From: Lutibacter sp.
Lineage (GTDB): Bacteria > Bacteroidota > Bacteroidia > Flavobacteriales > Flavobacteriaceae
Length of the DNA: 32,676 nucleotides
Assembly (NCBI GenBank): GCA_028696945.1
Contig: JAQVGD010000014.1
Location: 1-32,676, forward strand
Direction: 5' to 3'
Shown here: piece by piece, positions 24,223 through 32,400 of the stretch
How positions within the stretch are numbered: position 1 is the first letter of the stretch
Layout of the letters: every line of letters starts with the position of its first letter
Position numbers and translations under genes: made by a program
The notes under the pieces: generated by a model
Database searches by the model: none
Told to the model about the DNA's origin: nothing
Seen by the model: the letters and a program-made list of their open reading frames with translations, nothing else

Positions 24223-25998
24223 CTAATTTACCGCATCACCTCTTAGTTCCCTATATTTTTTACGTGCATCTACTACATAAATGCTCGATGGATAGTCAAA
24301 TATAATTTTTTGATAGTATTCTTTTGCTTTTTCGGGATTATTTAATTTGTTGAAATACAATTCCGCCAAATAAAAATGGGCATCATCGGCTAAAATATCA
24401 TCTTTATTAAGGTTGATAATTTGCAAATAATTGTTTTCTGCATTGGTAAACTGATTTGTTTTTTCAAATAACTGTGCTTGTTTAAACAGGGCTTCATCTT
24501 CAATAGGATGTCCTTTGTATTGTTTCAAAACAAGCGTTAAAGTATCAATGGCCTGCTCGTTTTTATTTTGAAATGAAAGCAAATCGGCAACAGCATATTT
24601 TTTTAATGCCATTTTTAAACTGTCTTTTACAACATTGTCTGTAATCAATAAACTCAGTGCCAAAGCATCGTTTGCGATAAGTTGCGAGGTAGAATTTTTC
24701 AGTACTTTAAGCTGAGATTGTGCCCATTCAAAATCACCTTTAAAATAAGAAGTTTGTGCAATTTTAAATCTTGCTGTTTGTCCGATTGGTTGATTTTTTA
24801 AATCGTTTTGAACCTGCGTATAATAAATTAAAGCACTGCTAAATTTGTTTTCAAATACCAAAATATCGGCTAATTTGGTTTTTAAATAACCTTTTTGTAA
24901 TTTACTGACTGGTAAATTTAAAGCTTCTTTTAAGACCGAAATGGCTTGTTCAGATTCGTTTTTTTTGAAGGCTAAAAATTCTGCATAAATAGCTTGGATA
25001 TCCAAAGTAGCAATGTTTTTCCCATATTGCTTGAACAATTGCTGAAATTGGACTTCAACAGTTTTTGTAGGAGCATCTGTTTTAATGTTCACTTCAAGCA
25101 AATACAATTTGGCGAGTAATTCCGTTTCTAAATTTGTCGTGTTTTCCAACACATAGTTGAAGCAGTTTTTTGTGGCTTCAAAATCGTTGTTTTCAAAAGT
25201 GATTTCCCCTAGATTTATGATGCCGTTTAAATTGTCTGAATTTCTTTTGTACAATGCTTTTTCCTGAATAAATGCCTTATCATATTCTTTTTGTTGAATA
25301 AATAGCCAGCTCAATAACTCATTCCAAGTATTATTTGGATTGTTTTGGGAACGTTTTAATAAGAGTTTTTTCAGTAAAATATTGGGTTCACTTTCGGCAT
25401 CATCGGTAATAAATTTTCCGATATAATTTTTTGAGATTGGTTTGTAATTTTCATTCGTTTCAATCAGGTCTAAATGGGTATTAAACATATTTTCCAGTTC
25501 TCCCTTTTCACTGTAAATTAGGGCAATTTGAAAGTTGTAATTGGCACTTGGGCTTAATTCCATCACTTTTTTGAAGGCAAGCAATGCGTAATCAAGCAGG
25601 TAATTGTCCTGAAATGTTTTTCCGATTAAATAACCCAATTCTGGCTTTTTGTCTATAAAAAGCAAGGCTTTTTCATAATAAGAAATCGCTTTATCTGGGA
25701 AATTTTGCAATTGCTCATTATAACCCAACTCCACATACAAATATTCCTGATTTGGATAGCTTTTTAATTGTTTTACGACAACTTGATTCACTTCTTCAAA
25801 TTTTTCCAATTGTTGATAGCAGTCAATTAAAGCATTTAAATAATTGGCATTATACGGATTTTTCTCCTGTAAAGTTTTGTAAAGTGAAGCAGCTTTTTCA
25901 TATTCTCCATTCCTAAAATACTGAGCTGCCAATTGCGATTCCTGTGCATAAATTTGCAGGGAAAAACAACAAGAAAATACAAATATCAATAAGCGCAT
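24223..25998 (-). CDS. Secreted TPR-repeat protein
   Basis: A 591-residue tetratricopeptide protein with a signal peptide (MRLLIFVFSCCFSLQIYAQ, cut after about 18-20), so periplasmic or outer-membrane associated. TPR-like helical pairs run the length: an N-terminal YFRNGEYEKAASLYKTL unit, then NFPDKAISYYEKAL, and a C-terminal block FTNAENNYLQIINL and NNPEKAKEYYQKII of the YbgF/BamD-like kind. I chose the ATG at 25998. The reading from TTG at 26031 would run through a promoter box and bury the signal peptide. It is a scaffold protein; the partner is unknown. The gene end abuts the 14-bp repeat array. Confidence 0.85.
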   Translation of the reverse strand: MRLLIFVFSCCFSLQIYAQESQLAAQYFRNGEYEKAASLYKTLQEKNPYNANYLNALIDCYQQLEKFEEVNQVVVKQLKSYPNQEYLYVELGYNEQLQNFPDKAISYYEKALLFIDKKPELGYLIGKTFQDNYLLDYALLAFKKVMELSPSANYNFQIALIYSEKGELENMFNTHLDLIETNENYKPISKNYIGKFITDDAESEPNILLKKLLLKRSQNNPNNTWNELLSWLFIQQKEYDKAFIQEKALYKRNSDNLNGIINLGEITFENNDFEATKNCFNYVLENTTNLETELLAKLYLLEVNIKTDAPTKTVEVQFQQLFKQYGKNIATLDIQAIYAEFLAFKKNESEQAISVLKEALNLPVSKLQKGYLKTKLADILVFENKFSSALIYYTQVQNDLKNQPIGQTARFKIAQTSYFKGDFEWAQSQLKVLKNSTSQLIANDALALSLLITDNVVKDSLKMALKKYAVADLLSFQNKNEQAIDTLTLVLKQYKGHPIEDEALFKQAQLFEKTNQFTNAENNYLQIINLNKDDILADDAHFYLAELYFNKLNNPEKAKEYYQKIIFDYPSSIYVVDARKKYRELRGDAVN

Positions 25999-26018
25999 AA
26001 GCCAATTTTTACATTTTT

Positions 26019-26026
26019 CAAAGATA
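26019..26026 (-). promoter_or_regulatory. -7 box of the TPR gene
   Basis: TATCTTTG on minus matches TAnnTTTG, 20 bases before the chosen ATG at 25998. It supports that start over the TTG at 26031. Confidence 0.55.
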
Positions 26027-26175
26027 GCCAAACAAGTGTTAACCTTTTAATAATTAAAATTACGAAACAAAGAAAAACAGCGCATTAAATTTTATGGAAA
26101 ACGGACAATTAAATGCTTATTTTGAAGCATTGATTGAAATGAGCAATTACAAAAAACTACTGTTTACCGTTTGTG

Positions 26176-27450
26176 CTAATTGATGTATTCAAATCCGCAA
26201 TAAGGTACCAAAACTTCAGGAATTTTAATGCCTTCGGGCGTTTGGCAATTTTCCAATAAGCCTGCCAAAACACGTGGTAACGCCAATGAACTTCCGTTTA
26301 GGGTATGTGCCAGTTCAGTTTTTCCTTCTTTATTTTTAAACCGAAGTTTTAATCGGTTTGCCTGAAATGTTTCAAAATTTGAAACAGAACTAATTTCCAA
26401 CCAACGATCCTGCGCTGTTGAAAACACCTCAAAATCGTAGGTTAACGCTGAGGTAAATCCTAAATCCCCTCCACACAAACGCAATATTCGATATGGTAAT
26501 TTCAATTCCTGCAAAATTCCTTTTACGTGATTTACCATCAATTCCAAAGCAGCATAAGAATTTGACGGATGTTCAATCCGCACAATTTCTACTTTATCAA
26601 ATTGATGCAATCTGTTCAATCCACGAACATGCGCGCCATAAGAACCAGCTTCTCTTCTAAAACAAGGTGTATAAGCAGTTTTGAGAATAGGAAATTCGGA
26701 TTCCTTTAAAATTACGTCTCTGTAAATATTGGTAACAGGCACTTCAGCAGTGGGAATTAAATATAAATTATCCGTAGCGTCATGATACATTTGACCTTCT
26801 TTGTCTGGCAATTGTCCGGTTCCAAATCCCGATGCTTCATTCACTAAATGCGGCACCTGAACTTCATCATAACCGGCGGCGGTATTTTTATCCAGAAAAT
26901 AATTGATCAATGCGCGTTGTAATTTTGCGCCTTTTCCTTTGTAAACGGGGAAACCTGCGCCTGTAATTTTATTGCCCAGTTCAAAATCGATGATGTCATA
27001 TTTTTTTGCCAATTCCCAATGCGGGACAGCACCTTCGTGCAATTTCGGAATTTCGCCTTCCTGAAATATGTTGAGGTTGTCTTCTGCGGAAGCACCTTCT
27101 GGTACAATTTTGTTGGGAATATTTGGAATTAAGTACAATAATTCCTGTAATTCAGTTGTTTTTTGCTGAAGGTTTTCGGATAATTCTTTTGATTTATCTT
27201 TTAACTGAACTGTTTTTTGTTTTAAAATAGCGGCTTTTTGGGTTTCGCCTACTTTAAACAAGTCGCCAATGTCTTTGGAAAGTTTGTTGGATTCGGCTAA
27301 AACAGCATCCAATTCTGTTTGAATTGCCCTTCTTTCTTCATCAGCCAAAATGGTTTTATCCACCATTTCTTTGGCATTTTTAAAATTTCTTTTTGCCAAA
27401 CCTTTTAAAACAGTTTCCTTATTTTCTCTAATAAACGCTACCTGCAACAT
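26176..27450 (-). CDS. serS: Seryl-tRNA synthetase
   Basis: A class II aminoacyl-tRNA synthetase of 424 residues that charges tRNA-Ser. The N-terminal long coiled-coil arm (about 25-105, QTELDAVLAESNKLSKDI...) reaches the tRNA variable loop. The catalytic core has the TAEVPVTN serine site, motif 2 FRREAGSYGAHVRGLNRLHQ, and motif 3 in NGSSLALPRVLAGLLENCQ. The C-terminus IPEVLVPYCGFEYIN is normal. It has its own promoter box (27476-27483). Confidence 0.97.
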   Translation of the reverse strand: MLQVAFIRENKETVLKGLAKRNFKNAKEMVDKTILADEERRAIQTELDAVLAESNKLSKDIGDLFKVGETQKAAILKQKTVQLKDKSKELSENLQQKTTELQELLYLIPNIPNKIVPEGASAEDNLNIFQEGEIPKLHEGAVPHWELAKKYDIIDFELGNKITGAGFPVYKGKGAKLQRALINYFLDKNTAAGYDEVQVPHLVNEASGFGTGQLPDKEGQMYHDATDNLYLIPTAEVPVTNIYRDVILKESEFPILKTAYTPCFRREAGSYGAHVRGLNRLHQFDKVEIVRIEHPSNSYAALELMVNHVKGILQELKLPYRILRLCGGDLGFTSALTYDFEVFSTAQDRWLEISSVSNFETFQANRLKLRFKNKEGKTELAHTLNGSSLALPRVLAGLLENCQTPEGIKIPEVLVPYCGFEYIN

Positions 27451-27475
27451 GGTTATTTTTCCTTTAAATGAAAGG

Positions 27476-27483
27476 CAAATTTA
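27476..27483 (-). promoter_or_regulatory. -7 box of serS
   Basis: TAAATTTG on minus matches TAnnTTTG, 25 bases before the serS ATG. No clear -33 element. Confidence 0.5.
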
Positions 27484-27504
27484 AGAAATTGTAGTGAAAT
27501 GAAA

Positions 27505-28053
27505 CTATTTAGTTTCATTTGATTTGACACCAACGGTTTCATTTATGGTTGAAATAATTTGAGGCACTTCTGAAATTTTAAAATTGAAGTCTATTTTAAA
27601 GGTGTTTTTAGTGGATTTCGAGATTTTAAATTCTCCGTTTTTTATGGGATAATAACCCGTTTCGCCCTTACAGAAGCACAAACGGCCAAAGTGTAATTTT
27701 ACGTCTTGAAGCGCTTCATCAGTCAATGTTTTTTCTGAAATAGTTGCCTCTAATTCGGCAAAAACGATTTCAGAATAATTGCTGTCTTGGGTATTTGGAA
27801 TGGGATTTCTGGTGTATATATATTTAAAAATCGTTTTATTTCCTTCAGAAATTACGGGATATAAATTGCCGAATTCATCGTTTTTAAATTCCAATGAGCT
27901 GTTTGGCAGCAATTCAATGGTGCAATCGCCATTTTCTGGGCAATTTAAGGTATTTATTAAAATTGCTTCATTTACCACAAAATCAGCGGTCATGTTTTTA
28001 GTTGATTTGCACGACACAATAATTAGAAACAGCAATGGCAGTAGATTTTTCAT
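27505..28053 (-). CDS. Lipoprotein of unknown function
   Basis: A 182-residue protein with a type II signal peptide: MKNLLPLLFLIIVSCKS, with the lipobox IVSC and modified Cys at residue 15. I start it at 28053. The longer reading from 28083 would overlap ribF and put basic residues before the signal. The mature part is beta-rich with several Cys (NCPENGDC, LCFCKGETGYYP), and no domain is recognised. It lies 19 bases after ribF and upstream of serS. Its position suggests cotranscription with ribF. Function unknown. Confidence 0.8.
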   Translation of the reverse strand: MKNLLPLLFLIIVSCKSTKNMTADFVVNEAILINTLNCPENGDCTIELLPNSSLEFKNDEFGNLYPVISEGNKTIFKYIYTRNPIPNTQDSNYSEIVFAELEATISEKTLTDEALQDVKLHFGRLCFCKGETGYYPIKNGEFKISKSTKNTFKIDFNFKISEVPQIISTINETVGVKSNETK

Positions 28054-28072
28054 TTGTTTTATTTTTTTGTAT

Positions 28073-29014
28073 TTAACGTTCAAACAGCGTACCGTTTATA
28101 ATCTCTAGCGATTTTTGTTTGTCTTTTTCCAATTGATTTGTCAGTTCTTCAACAGAGTTAAATTTTTGTTCATCTCTTAAAAATTTCAACACATCAATTT
28201 GAATTTTTTTGCCGTATAAATCTTTGTTGAAGTTGAAGAAATGAATTTCAATGGTTTGATGTTTTCCCTTTACCGTTGGGTTATATCCAATATTCATCAT
28301 ACCAAAAATGGTTTCATTTTCCAATTCGGATTTAACAATGTAAGAACCAGTTTTAGGCAATAATTTATAAGGTTCTTCAATAAATAAATTTGCGGTTGGG
28401 AATCCAATTTTCTTTCCTAATTTTTTTCCTTTTACAATTTTTCCTGTAAGCATAAAATGATAACCCAAAAAGCGGTTTGCTTCCTCAATATTACCAAGCT
28501 CAATGGCTTTTCTAATTTTTGTTGAACTGATGGTAATATGATCAATTTCTTGTTGGGAAATTTTGTTCACTTCAAAACCAAAAATCTTTCCATACTCCCT
28601 TAATTGATCAAAATTACCTTCCCTATTTTTTCCGAAGCGATGGTCGTAACCAATGATTAGATTAGAAATATTTAGGCGGTCAACCAGCACGTTTTTTACA
28701 AAATCCAATGCTGTTTTTTCGGCAAAATCCTCTGTGAACTTATGTATTACCAAGGTGTTCAATCCAGTTTTTTTTAACAATTCAATGCGTTCCTCAATGG
28801 TATTAATCAATTTAATATGGGAATCTTTCTGTAAAACCATTCTTGGATGTGGAAAAAAAGTCAATAAAACCGAAGAAGCATTGTTTTTTTTTGCGCTGCC
28901 GATTAGGTTCGACAAAACTTTTTGATGACCGATATGTACGCCATCAAAGGTTCCAATGGTAACAAAAGTTTTGTTTTTTGATGTATAGTCAGCTAAATCG
29001 GTATAAATTTTCAA
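28073..29014 (-). CDS. ribF: Bifunctional riboflavin kinase / FAD synthetase
   Basis: RibF makes FMN then FAD from riboflavin. The N-terminal FAD synthetase domain has GTFDGVHIGH (21-30), the FFPHPR segment, GYDHRFGKNREG and ISSTKIRKAIELG. The C-terminal riboflavin kinase domain has KKIGFPTANL, GMMNIGYNPTVKG and IEIHFFNFNKDLYGKKI. The 313 residues match the bifunctional form. A TATTTTTG box lies 30 bases upstream. Its coenzymes would serve the FMN nitroreductase of this window, but nothing links them directly. Confidence 0.96.
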   Translation of the reverse strand: MKIYTDLADYTSKNKTFVTIGTFDGVHIGHQKVLSNLIGSAKKNNASSVLLTFFPHPRMVLQKDSHIKLINTIEERIELLKKTGLNTLVIHKFTEDFAEKTALDFVKNVLVDRLNISNLIIGYDHRFGKNREGNFDQLREYGKIFGFEVNKISQQEIDHITISSTKIRKAIELGNIEEANRFLGYHFMLTGKIVKGKKLGKKIGFPTANLFIEEPYKLLPKTGSYIVKSELENETIFGMMNIGYNPTVKGKHQTIEIHFFNFNKDLYGKKIQIDVLKFLRDEQKFNSVEELTNQLEKDKQKSLEIINGTLFER

Positions 29015-29044
29015 TTTGAAAAGAGGTTTGGTTATGTATGGTTA

Positions 29045-29052
29045 CAAAAATA
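29045..29052 (-). promoter_or_regulatory. -7 box of ribF
   Basis: TATTTTTG on minus matches TAnnTTTG, 30 bases before the ribF ATG. No clear -33 element. Confidence 0.5.
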
Positions 29053-29103
29053 CTTTAATTAATTAAAATGTGATTGATGTGCGTAATTAATTTGGTATTA
29101 TAA

Positions 29104-29134
29104 TTGTGCACAACAGATTATCAATCTATATTTG
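29104..29134 (+). promoter_or_regulatory. Probable promoter of the metalloprotease gene
   Basis: TTG (29104-29106), a 20-base spacer, then TATATTTG (29127-29134). Transcription from here would give a leader of about 310 bases that carries both tandem 88-bp copies before the ATG at 29451. Confidence 0.6.
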
Positions 29135-29274
29135 TGAATTTAGAACATGCTTTTTTCAAAATAATATAAAAATAAACATCACAGAAATTTGGTGCAACCA
29201 ACGCGAAATTTGCCTGAAAACAGGATATAACTGGTAAATTACAAAGCATCCTTAAAAATAAATTATAACGCTAT

Positions 29275-29362
29275 ATGAAACGAGCATAACAAATTTTGAG
29301 ACACAGCAGAATGATTAATGGCGAACAGCAGCTGTACCAATAAAAAAATAAAAATTAAACAG
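29275..29362 (+). repeat. 88-bp leader element, copy B (internal, degenerate)
   Basis: First of two tandem copies. Its short ORF is broken by TAA at codon 5. Relative to copies A and C the segment ACAGA is ACAGC (29303-29307), and TCTGT is GCTGT (29331-29335), a paired change. The start-codon-type pairing loses one base pair, and stem 1 (TAACA/TGAGA) is disrupted. Confidence 0.88.
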
Positions 29363-29450
29363 ATGAAACGAGCGTGTCAAATTTTGATACACAGAGGAAT
29401 GATTAATGGCGAACTGCATCTGTACCAATAAAAAAATAAAAATTAAACAG
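29363..29450 (+). repeat. 88-bp leader element, copy C
   Basis: Second tandem copy, ending exactly before the protease ATG. Nearly identical to copy A 9 kb away. Its short ORF (29363-29431) reads MKRACQILIHRGMINGELHL then YQ, 22 residues. The in-frame ATG at 29406 would add 15 residues to the protease. Confidence 0.88.
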
Positions 29451-29453
29451 ATG
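29375..29453 (+). promoter_or_regulatory. Candidate start-codon-sequestering RNA switch, copy C
   Basis: Stem 1 is TGTCA (29375-29379) / TGATA (29385-29389) with one G-U pair. TCTGT (29419-29423) can pair with ACAGA (29391-29395), or within CATCTGT (29417-29423) with ACAGATG (29447-29453), covering the protease start codon. Same layout and spacing as copy A. Confidence 0.5.
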
Positions 29454-32400
29454 AAACAACGTTACAAAAAACGATTCCTTTTAACATTATCCTTTTGCCT
29501 TCTAATTTTCGCTGTTTCGGCGCAAAATTCCGATGATTTATGGTCTAAAAGCAATAGCCTTCAAAAAAGTAATTCTAAAAAATTAGCGAGAAAATCCATT
29601 CCGAATAAATTTGAGAGCTATGAGCTAAATTTAAACCAACTTAAAAGCAAGTTAAACAAGGCACCAAAGCGAAAAGAGAATTTAGATAAATCAAGCACTG
29701 TTTTAAGTTTTCCTAACGAAAACGGGAAATTGGAAAAATACCAAATTTTTGAAGCTTCCATCATGGAAGAAGGTCTTCAAAAAGAATATCCGAATATCAG
29801 GTCTTATGTTGGAAAAGGAGTGGACAATCCAGGTTCTGTAATTAGATTCAGCATAACGTCACTAGGTTTGCATGCGATGGTTTTGAGAAATGAAGAAGGA
29901 AGCGTTTATATTGATCCAACTACTGAAAACAGTAATTCTTATATGGTTTATTCCAGCAAAAGTTTACCTTCCATAGAACCTTTTGAATGTAAATTTGATG
30001 AGGTAAATACTTCTCAAAAAACGAGTGCAACAACTGCTGCGGCGAAATCTGATAATGCCAATGATGGAAAATTGAGAACTTTTAGGCTGGCTATTGCCAC
30101 AACTGGTGAATATTCTCAGTTTCATTTAAATAGGCAGAATATTAGTTCTTTAGCTCCAGACACCGAAAAAAAAGCAGCAGTTTTATCAGCAATTGTTACA
30201 ACGATGACAAGAGTAAACGGCATTTTTGAAAGAGATGTTTCACTAACCATGCAGTTGGTTGCTAACAACACGGAAATTATTTTTTTGGATGCCGCTACCG
30301 ATGGTTTTACAAATAATGATTCAAGTAAACTAATCGAGGAGAGCCAAACAATAATTAATTCTGTTATTGGAGCTGCCAATTATGACATTGGGCATACATT
30401 TAGTACAGGAGGCGGAGGTTTGGCAACCCTAAACGCCGCGTGTAATACAAGTTATAAAGCCAAGGGAATTACAGGGTCTTATAGTCCAATTGGTGACGCT
30501 TATGACATCGATTATGTTTCACATGAAATGGGACATCAGTATGGCGCAAATCACACTTTTAATGGTGATGCAGGAAATTGTGCAGGTGGCAATAGAAACT
30601 TAGGGACTGCAGTAGAGCCCGGAAGCGGTTCAACTATAATGTCTTATGCTGGACTTTGTGCACCACAAAATGTTCAAAATGATGCCGATGCCTATTTTCA
30701 TTTGGTAAGTATTCGGGAAATGTGGTCAAATATTTCAGCAGGAAATAGTACTTGTGCGGCTATTTCTGTGACAGGAAATAACGCCCCAACCTTAAATGAT
30801 ATTCCAAATTATACCATTCCGAAATCTACACCTTTTGTTTTAAATGCCAATGCATCAGATAGTAATGGAGATAGCTTAACCTATACTTGGGAGCAATTGG
30901 ATACCGAAATCGCTATCCATCCATTGGTTTCAACAGCCACTGGAGGTCCAGCTTTTAGATCAATTATGCCAAGTGTTTCTCCAAAACGTTATTTTCCAGA
31001 TCAAAAAACTGTGAATTTGGGGAATTTGTCGAATACTTGGGAAGTCTTGCCGTCTGTTGGCAGAACCATGAAATTTGGGGTAAATGTGAGAGACAATAAT
31101 AGTGTTGGCGGACAAACAGCCAGCAAGGAAACAACCGTTACGGTTGCCGGAGATACTGGTCCGTTTAAAGTTACCTCACAATTGACAGAAGTAACCTGGG
31201 CTGTCGGAACTTCTCAAACAATCACTTGGGATGTAGCCAATTCAAATTCAGTACCAGTAAATTGTTCTTTTGTAAATATTATTTTGTCTATCGATGGAGG
31301 TTTAACCTTTCCAATAACCTTGGCATCAAATATTTCAAATGATGGCTCTCATGATATAATTGTTCCACATATTGCAACCACTAAGGCTCGTATTAAAGTA
31401 GAAGGTTCGGGAAATATTTTTTATTCGGTAAACACCAAAAATATTACCATTCAAACTTCTGAATTTATTATGAATTTTGCCGCCTATTCTAAAAACGTGT
31501 GTATCCCAAACAATGCCGTTTATACCTTTACCTACAATACTTTTTTAGAATTTAATGAAACAACTACCTTTTCTGCTACTGGAAATCCAGCAGGTTCAAC
31601 GGTTACTTTTAACCCAGCCACCGCAACAAGCGATAATACAAGTGTTCAAGTGACAATTAGTGGAATTAACATTGTAGGAAATTATGATATATCAATAAAG
31701 GGAACATCAACTTCCGCTACAAAAACAACAAGTATTAATTTAGGTGTTTATGGCGCAACGGTTAATGCACCATTATTAGTTTCTCCTGCCAATAATGAAA
31801 TTGATGTATTAAATCCATATTATTTGAATTGGAATGATGATATAAATGCCACAAGTTATGATGTTCAAATCTCTGAAGATTCTGGTTTTGGCAACATATT
31901 AGAATCTGCCAATGTAAACATAAATACCTATACACCTCAAAATTTACAGTTGAAGACAGTTTATTATTGGAGGGTAAAATCTAAAAACGATTGCGGAGAG
32001 AGCGCCTTTTCAAGCATATTTAAATTTACAACTGAAAATGAAGTTTGCGATACAAATACTGCATTGAATGTGCCCAAAGATATCCCAGATTACAGTGCCA
32101 TAGGAGTTTCTTCAACGATAAGTATTACAACTAATAAAATTATTAGAGATGTAAATGTTACTGTAAATATTACGCATGAGTGGGTTGGGGATTTGGATTT
32201 AACATTAATAAGTCCTAGCGGAAAATCAGTACTCTTATCTTCCAATAATGGAGATGACGGAACAGGTTATTCAAATACTGTTTTTGATGATGATGCTTTA
32301 AACCCAATTAGAAATGGAGATGCTCCTTTTACTGGAACATTTAGTCCAGAAGGATCGTTGTCGAATTTTTATGATGAAGAATCTTTTGGTTTATGGACTT

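Noticed and set aside
23979-24305. Two ORFs on opposite strands over the tandem array (RSRKTEVGRPKSED and FGLPTSVFRLRSSD patterns)
   Set aside because: Both are direct translations of the 14-bp repeat and run into or out of unrelated sequence.
26094-26183. 29-residue ORF starting MENGQLNAYFEALIE between the TPR gene and serS
   Set aside because: Overlaps the serS end, no promoter, no recognised family; could be a decayed gene end but cannot be supported.
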